64,000 nucleotides of DNA from Deinococcus sp. AB2017081 (GTDB lineage: Bacteria; Deinococcota; Deinococci; Deinococcales; Deinococcaceae): assembly GCF_034440735.1 (NCBI RefSeq), contig NZ_CP140098.1, forward strand, positions 2,411,501-2,475,500, written 5' to 3'. Below the pieces are notes generated by a model. It saw only the letters and a program-made list of their open reading frames with translations, searched no databases and was not told where the DNA came from. Of this stretch, positions 60,047 to 64,000 are shown piece after piece. The position numbers and the translations under genes were made by a program. Within the stretch, counting starts at the first letter, position 1, and each line of letters begins with the position of its first letter.

Positions 60047-60138
60047 GTCCACAGCGCACCCCCCGCCAGACCCTGCTCGCCATGGGGATCGTGCTCGTCC
60101 TGATCCTGGTCGGCGGAGCGCTCGCCTCCCTGATCTGA
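60043..60138 (+). CDS. 31-residue single-pass membrane microprotein overlapping ddrA
   Basis: An ATG (60043) overlaps the ddrA stop as ATGA. The 31 residues are M-S-P-Q-R-T-P-R-Q-T followed by a 20-residue hydrophobic helix (L-L-A-M-G-I-V-L-V-L-I-L-V-G-G-A-L-A-S-L) and an end at Ile. Positive charges at the N-terminus predict an N-in orientation. The overlap implies translational coupling to ddrA, so the microprotein would also be radiation induced. It was not found by a length-limited ORF search. A hairpin follows. Confidence 0.55.
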   Translation: MSPQRTPRQTLLAMGIVLVLILVGGALASLI

Positions 60139-60206
60139 CGGCACCCTCAGGCTGCTGAGGATCGCGACCCTGGTGGTGCCCGTCTGAGCTGACCGTCCTG
60201 CCTACA

Positions 60207-60250
60207 CGCCCGCGCCTCCGTCCACGACTCCGTGGATGGGGGCGCGGGCG
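60207..60250 (+). terminator. Hairpin terminator candidate of the ddrA unit
   Basis: Outer stem CGCCCGCGCC/GGCGCGGGCG encloses TCCACG-ACTC-CGTGGA. No T-run follows. The rest of the gap to the Rieske gene contains an AGATCGATCT palindrome (60384-60393) and a CCCGCA-CCGT-TGCGGG hairpin (60427-60442) upstream of that gene. Confidence 0.5.
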
Positions 60251-60462
60251 GCGTCGTCTCGGGATCGTGCGCCTGAGCCGTGACCCTCGGGCGGTGTCGA
60301 CGATCCATGCCCCGCCTTCCGGAAGGGCCCCGTCTGGAGCACCGGATGTCCAACCCCCTACCAACCCGGCCTGCCTACAGTAGAGATCGATCTTACAAAT
60401 CACAGTCCTCATCCGGCAGCACCCGACCCGCACCGTTGCGGGATTCAGAACGGAGACCACCC

Positions 60463-61035
60463 ATGACTGATGCCCGACCCACCCGTCGTACCTTCCTGAA
60501 ACTGACTGCCGCGGCCGGTGCCGCCGCTGGAGCCGTGGTCGTGAGCGGTTCCGGCGCCGCGCAGACCGCCACCGACCCGGCCAGGGCGGGCGACCTGCTG
60601 CTCTACCAGGACGGCCCCAGCAAGGGCAAGCCCGTCAAGACGGCCGATCTGAAAGTCGGGGTGGCCGTGTGGGCGCTGGCTGTCGATCCCAAGACCAAGA
60701 AGCCGCGAGACGCGACCAAGGGCGGCGTGGTGCTCGTGAAACTGGCCAGCGGCAAGGTGCAGGCCAGCAGCCAGCCCAACGCCGCCGGCGACGTGGTGGC
60801 GTACTCCAGCATCTGCACCCACCAGGGCTGCCCCACGAAAGAGATCGGCACGCTGGGCATGGGCAAGGGTCACATCATCTGCACGTGCCACGGCAGCATC
60901 TTCGACGCCGGCGACAACGCGACGGTGCTCGGCGGGCCAGCGCCCAAGCGCCTGCCCGCCCTGCCGATCAAGGTCGACGCGACCGGTCAGGTCGTCGCGA
61001 AAGCCGGGTTCACCGGCAAGGTCGGCCCCAAGTAG
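60463..61035 (+). CDS. Tat-exported Rieske [2Fe-2S] protein
   Basis: 190 residues from an ATG with CGGAGA upstream. Twin-arginine signal T-R-R-T-F-L-K-L (about 7-14). Rieske motifs: C118-T-H120-Q-G-C123 and C140-T-C142-H143-G-S, giving two Cys and two His ligands and the disulfide Cys pair. It is a small single-domain protein, not joined to a cytochrome b. It precedes a PQQ dehydrogenase by 83 bases; an electron-transfer partnership is possible. Confidence 0.88.
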   Translation: MTDARPTRRTFLKLTAAAGAAAGAVVVSGSGAAQTATDPARAGDLLLYQDGPSKGKPVKTADLKVGVAVWALAVDPKTKKPRDATKGGVVLVKLASGKVQASSQPNAAGDVVAYSSICTHQGCPTKEIGTLGMGKGHIICTCHGSIFDAGDNATVLGGPAPKRLPALPIKVDATGQVVAKAGFTGKVGPK

Positions 61036-61118
61036 CTCCACCCGCGTGACCCACGGCCCGGACGGTCCGGGTCGTTCGACCACTTCGACCGGCGCATGCC
61101 GGAGCGTAGGAGAGGAAC

Positions 61119-62816
61119 ATGAAGGGATCGCAGAAGGTCGGAATGATGGCTCGGCTGGGTGCACTGCTGGCGACCGGTGTGGTGCTGGGCGGCGCGGCGT
61201 CGGCGCAGATGAGCGCCTACACGGCGGTGACCGACGCCCGGCTGGCCGCGCCGGAAGCGTCGAACTGGCTGTCGACGCGCGGCAACCAGATGAACTGGGG
61301 CTACTCGGCCCTGGACAAGATCACCCCGGCGAACGTGTCGAAACTGCAGCCGGCCTGGGCATATTCCACCGGGCAGTCCGAGGGACACGAGGCCGCACCC
61401 ATCGTGAACAACGGCATCATGTTCATCACGTCCCCCATGAACAAGCTGTTCGCACTCGACGCCACGACCGGCGTGATGCTGTGGAAATACGAGCGCGAAC
61501 TCCCGGACGACATCACGTCGTGCTGCGACGTCGTGAACCGCGGCGTGGCCGTGTACGGGGACATGGTCTACATGGGCACGCTGGACGCCCACATGCTCGC
61601 CTTCAATGCGAAGACCGGCAAGATCGTCTGGGACCGCACCATCGAGGACTACAAGAAGCGCTACACGATCACGTCGGCTCCGCTGATCGCCAGTGGCCGC
61701 CTGGTCACCGGGGTTCACGGCGGCGAGTACGGCGTGCGCGGCTTCCTGGAGAGCATGGATCCCAAGACCGGCAAGAGCCAGTGGAAGTCCTACACCACCA
61801 TGAAGGGCTCGTATCCCGACGGCAGTGAGGCGCAGGGCGGGGCTCCCACGTGGCTGACCGGCGCGTACGACGCGGCCAGCAAGACCATCTACTGGGGCAC
61901 CGGGAATCCGAGCCCGTGGATGGATCCACGCCGCAAACCGACCGATGACCTGAAGTGGAGCTCGTCACTGATCGCCGTGGACGTGGCCACCGGCAAGATC
62001 AAGACCGGCTTCCAGTACTCACCGAACGACGCGTGGGACTACGACGGTGTGAACGAGCCGATCCTGATCGACACCATGGTGAACGGCAAGAGCACTAAGA
62101 GCATCGTCAGCGCACACCGCAACGGCTACCTGTACCGGTTCGACCGCACGAACGGTGGCGTGAAGTACGTGGGCGCGAACAAGTACGTGACCGTGACCGC
62201 GTACAAGGGGCTGGACAAGACCGGCCGTCCCATCTGGGATCCGCAGCACCGGCCGGATCTGGGCAAGCAGGTCAACGCGTGCCCCAGCTTCCTGGGGGGC
62301 AAGAACTGGCATCCGGCCGCGTACTCCCCCCAGACCAAGCTGGTGTACATCCCCTCGAACGAGTGGTGCATGACCATCAAGGGCGCCCAGACGAAGTACG
62401 CGGCCGGCGAGGCCTACGTCGGTGCCGAGTTCGAACTGAACGCCGTGCCGAACCTGAACTACGTCGGCAACCTCCAGGCCGTCGATCCTGCGACCGGCAA
62501 ACAGGTCTGGAGCCAGACCTTCAAGGCCCCGCTGTGGGGCGGGGTGCTCACGACGGCCGGCGGCCTGGTCTTCACGGGCACCACGGCCGACCGCGACTTC
62601 GTGGCCTTCGACGCCAGGAGCGGCAAGAAACTGTGGTCGTTCAAGACGAACTCCGGGGTGATCGGCCAGCCGATCAGCTACAGCGTGAACGGCAAGCAGT
62701 ATGTGGCCGTGTTCAGCGGCTACGGCGGCGCGATCCCGCTGTGGGCCGGCCCAATGGCCCAGCTGACCAAGGACACGCCCCGCGGCGGCGTGCTGTGGGT
62801 CTTCGCCTTCAACTGA
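61119..62816 (+). CDS. PQQ-dependent alcohol dehydrogenase, lanthanide-type signature
   Basis: 565 residues with a signal peptide (about 1-30, A-S-A-Q). Eight-bladed propeller W motifs occur throughout. The vicinal disulfide C135-C136 (T-S-C-C-D), the Glu of G-G-E-Y-G-V-R-G, the Asn of G-T-G-N-P-S-P-W and the catalytic Asp in W-D307-Y-D309 are visible. The second Asp of D-x-D is the extra metal ligand found in XoxF and PedH-type lanthanide enzymes; calcium enzymes have Ala or Ser there. It lacks a C-terminal cytochrome c domain, so an external acceptor is needed. Substrate range is unknown. Confidence 0.88.
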   Translation: MKGSQKVGMMARLGALLATGVVLGGAASAQMSAYTAVTDARLAAPEASNWLSTRGNQMNWGYSALDKITPANVSKLQPAWAYSTGQSEGHEAAPIVNNGIMFITSPMNKLFALDATTGVMLWKYERELPDDITSCCDVVNRGVAVYGDMVYMGTLDAHMLAFNAKTGKIVWDRTIEDYKKRYTITSAPLIASGRLVTGVHGGEYGVRGFLESMDPKTGKSQWKSYTTMKGSYPDGSEAQGGAPTWLTGAYDAASKTIYWGTGNPSPWMDPRRKPTDDLKWSSSLIAVDVATGKIKTGFQYSPNDAWDYDGVNEPILIDTMVNGKSTKSIVSAHRNGYLYRFDRTNGGVKYVGANKYVTVTAYKGLDKTGRPIWDPQHRPDLGKQVNACPSFLGGKNWHPAAYSPQTKLVYIPSNEWCMTIKGAQTKYAAGEAYVGAEFELNAVPNLNYVGNLQAVDPATGKQVWSQTFKAPLWGGVLTTAGGLVFTGTTADRDFVAFDARSGKKLWSFKTNSGVIGQPISYSVNGKQYVAVFSGYGGAIPLWAGPMAQLTKDTPRGGVLWVFAFN

Positions 62817-62916
62817 CCCTGACGATTCCCCGGACTGGCAGGAACGGCGTGCGCGGGTGGAGGAGGACTCCACGGGCGCACGCCCCGTGCATTCGGGATC
62901 TGCATACTGGAGAGAG

Positions 62917-63795
62917 ATGACACGCGCTATCACGGGCCTCGTGCTCCTGTCGCTCACCGGCGTGGGCGCGGCGCAGCAGGATCCCAACTCACCGACCAGT
63001 ACCACCGGTCTCCTGCGCAGCAGCAGCGCCATGACGTTCTGCCTCGATCAGCAGAATCCCATCTGGAAGTTCGAGCAGGACATGGCAATGGCCGTGGCCC
63101 GCTCACTGGGCCGCAAGGCGGAATTCTATCTCCACCGCACACCGCTGCCGAACCTCGATACCCCGGCGCAGCCGCTCGACCGCACCGAACTGATGCGGCT
63201 GTTCGCGCACCGCTGCGACATCTACCCCGGCCTGGTGGGGAGCACCACCCCGGCGTTCGACTATCCGGCCGATGAGCAGATGTATGCCACGCGGCCCTAC
63301 CTCAAGGTCAGCTACCTGTTCGCGAGTCGCGACAGGGCCGTGACGAATCTGGCGACGCTCCCGAAAACCCTTCCCATCAGCATGGAACGCAATGGGCTGC
63401 CCGCATACCTGATGTACACGACGCGGCGCGGTCAGTTCACGGATCGGCCTGTGAATACGGCCGGGCGGCTGGTCAGCGACCTGAGTACCGGCACGTCGAA
63501 GGTCGGGATGGTCTTCGCGTCTCAGCTGTATGGCCGCGTGCCCAGCCTGGACAAGGTCGGCCTGAGTGCCCGGCCGGTGGTCGGCCTGCCGAACATGACG
63601 TGGTATGTCATCTACGGCCTGCGCCGCGACCGCCCGAGCCTGCGCGCACAGGTGGACGGCGCGATCACCCGCCTGATCCAGCGCGGCGAGGTGCAGAAGC
63701 TGCTCGCCAAACACGGCCTGAACCGCCCCGGCATCACCCCGGCCTCGGTGGCGGATCGCCGGCCTCAGTCCGAGAGCTTCAAGGACGACGACTGA
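62917..63795 (+). CDS. Periplasmic solute-binding protein (MxaJ/XoxJ-like, family 3)
   Basis: 292 residues from the ATG at 62917 with GGAGAGAG upstream; an earlier in-frame ATG (62857) is not favoured. Signal peptide (about 1-18), then R-S-S-S-A-M-T-F-C-L, I-W-K-F-E-Q-D-M-A-M-A-V-A-R-S-L-G and P-Y-L-K-V-S-Y-L-F-A-S-R, the pattern of amino-acid-type binding proteins adapted beside PQQ dehydrogenases (MxaJ, XoxJ). It may bind or mature the dehydrogenase instead of feeding a transporter. An ABC ATPase gene starts two bases later. Confidence 0.78.
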   Translation: MTRAITGLVLLSLTGVGAAQQDPNSPTSTTGLLRSSSAMTFCLDQQNPIWKFEQDMAMAVARSLGRKAEFYLHRTPLPNLDTPAQPLDRTELMRLFAHRCDIYPGLVGSTTPAFDYPADEQMYATRPYLKVSYLFASRDRAVTNLATLPKTLPISMERNGLPAYLMYTTRRGQFTDRPVNTAGRLVSDLSTGTSKVGMVFASQLYGRVPSLDKVGLSARPVVGLPNMTWYVIYGLRRDRPSLRAQVDGAITRLIQRGEVQKLLAKHGLNRPGITPASVADRRPQSESFKDDD

Positions 63796-63797
63796 CG

Positions 63798-64000
63798 GTG
63801 GGTGCGGCCAAAGTCATCGACATCCAGGGCGTGCAGCACACCTACGGGGACGTGCAGGCCCTGCGCGGCGTGTCGCTGCGGGTGCCGCGTGGCAGTTTCT
63901 TTGCGCTGCTCGGCCCGAACGGCGCGGGCAAGAGCACCCTGGTGTCGCTGATGAGCACCTTGCTGCCGCTCCAGACCGGCAGCCTGGACATCGCGGGCCT
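63798..64000 (+). CDS. ABC transporter ATP-binding protein (truncated by window end)
   Basis: From a GTG at 63798, two bases after the binding-protein stop, 67 codons are open to the edge. Q-H-T-Y-G-D-V-Q-A-L-R-G-V-S-L and Walker A G-P-N-G-A-G-K-S-T identify an ABC ATPase (the A loop Tyr is Y16). The gene continues beyond the window. In PQQ-alcohol oxidation clusters such ATPases accompany the dehydrogenase; the cargo is not known. Confidence 0.85.
   Translation, partial: MGAAKVIDIQGVQHTYGDVQALRGVSLRVPRGSFFALLGPNGAGKSTLVSLMSTLLPLQTGSLDIAG

Overview
The window is high-G+C bacterial DNA that reads as the chromosome of a Deinococcus species. The clearest markers are a ddrA gene (59441-60046) behind a near-consensus radiation/desiccation response motif, a LEA-type lipoprotein, a DraNramp-like manganese transporter, several secreted subtilases, and very many genes whose start codon lies about 6-8 bases after a TANNNT -10 box. 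That spacing is the leaderless-mRNA architecture known for Deinococcus. No species can be named from the sequence alone.

Layout. 1-9192 is the right part of an integrated phage or phage-derived element: a tightly overlapping minus-strand block of early phage genes (ASCH, Rha/ORF6C, DUF2303-like, small membrane and zinc-ribbon proteins, an excisionase-like HTH), a divergent XRE/XRE switch with operator repeats, an XRE-ImmA (IrrE-like protease) pair, a coiled-coil ORF overlapping a glycine-rich membrane-type protein, and a tyrosine integrase at the edge. The left end lies outside the window. 9202-25586 is core chromosome: sensor kinase, tRNA-Val, two amidases, serA, mntH with a palindromic metal-regulator operator, aat, dtd, LysM peptidases and envelope proteins. 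25587-27016 is a disturbed locus: a multi-hairpin repeat, then a duplicated miaB 5' end flanking an AT-rich insert with two small membrane proteins. 26967-42674 holds miaB, tandem paralogous lipoproteins, a HelD-like helicase, glyS behind a T-box leader, YceI, prfC, a subtilase, cdd and a CNNM/CorC-type transporter with a terminator hairpin in its leader. 42969-57276 holds an oxidoreductase, a second subtilase, an HD-GYP-like protein, an ApbE-DUF2271-PepSY redox operon, glgB, ilvE and hisB-hisH. 57583-64000 holds a third subtilase, ddrA with an overlapping 31-codon membrane microprotein gene, and a run of Tat-exported Rieske protein, PQQ dehydrogenase with a lanthanide-type D-x-D signature, MxaJ-like binding protein and the start of an ABC ATPase.

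The observations most worth following are the miaB 5' duplication with its covarying leader hairpin, the ddrA-coupled microprotein, the Rieske/PQQ/MxaJ-like/ABC cluster, the glyS T-box, the leader terminator of the CNNM gene, and the XRE-ImmA module next to a possible frameshifted membrane protein. Function calls come from recognisable motifs; no search was run.
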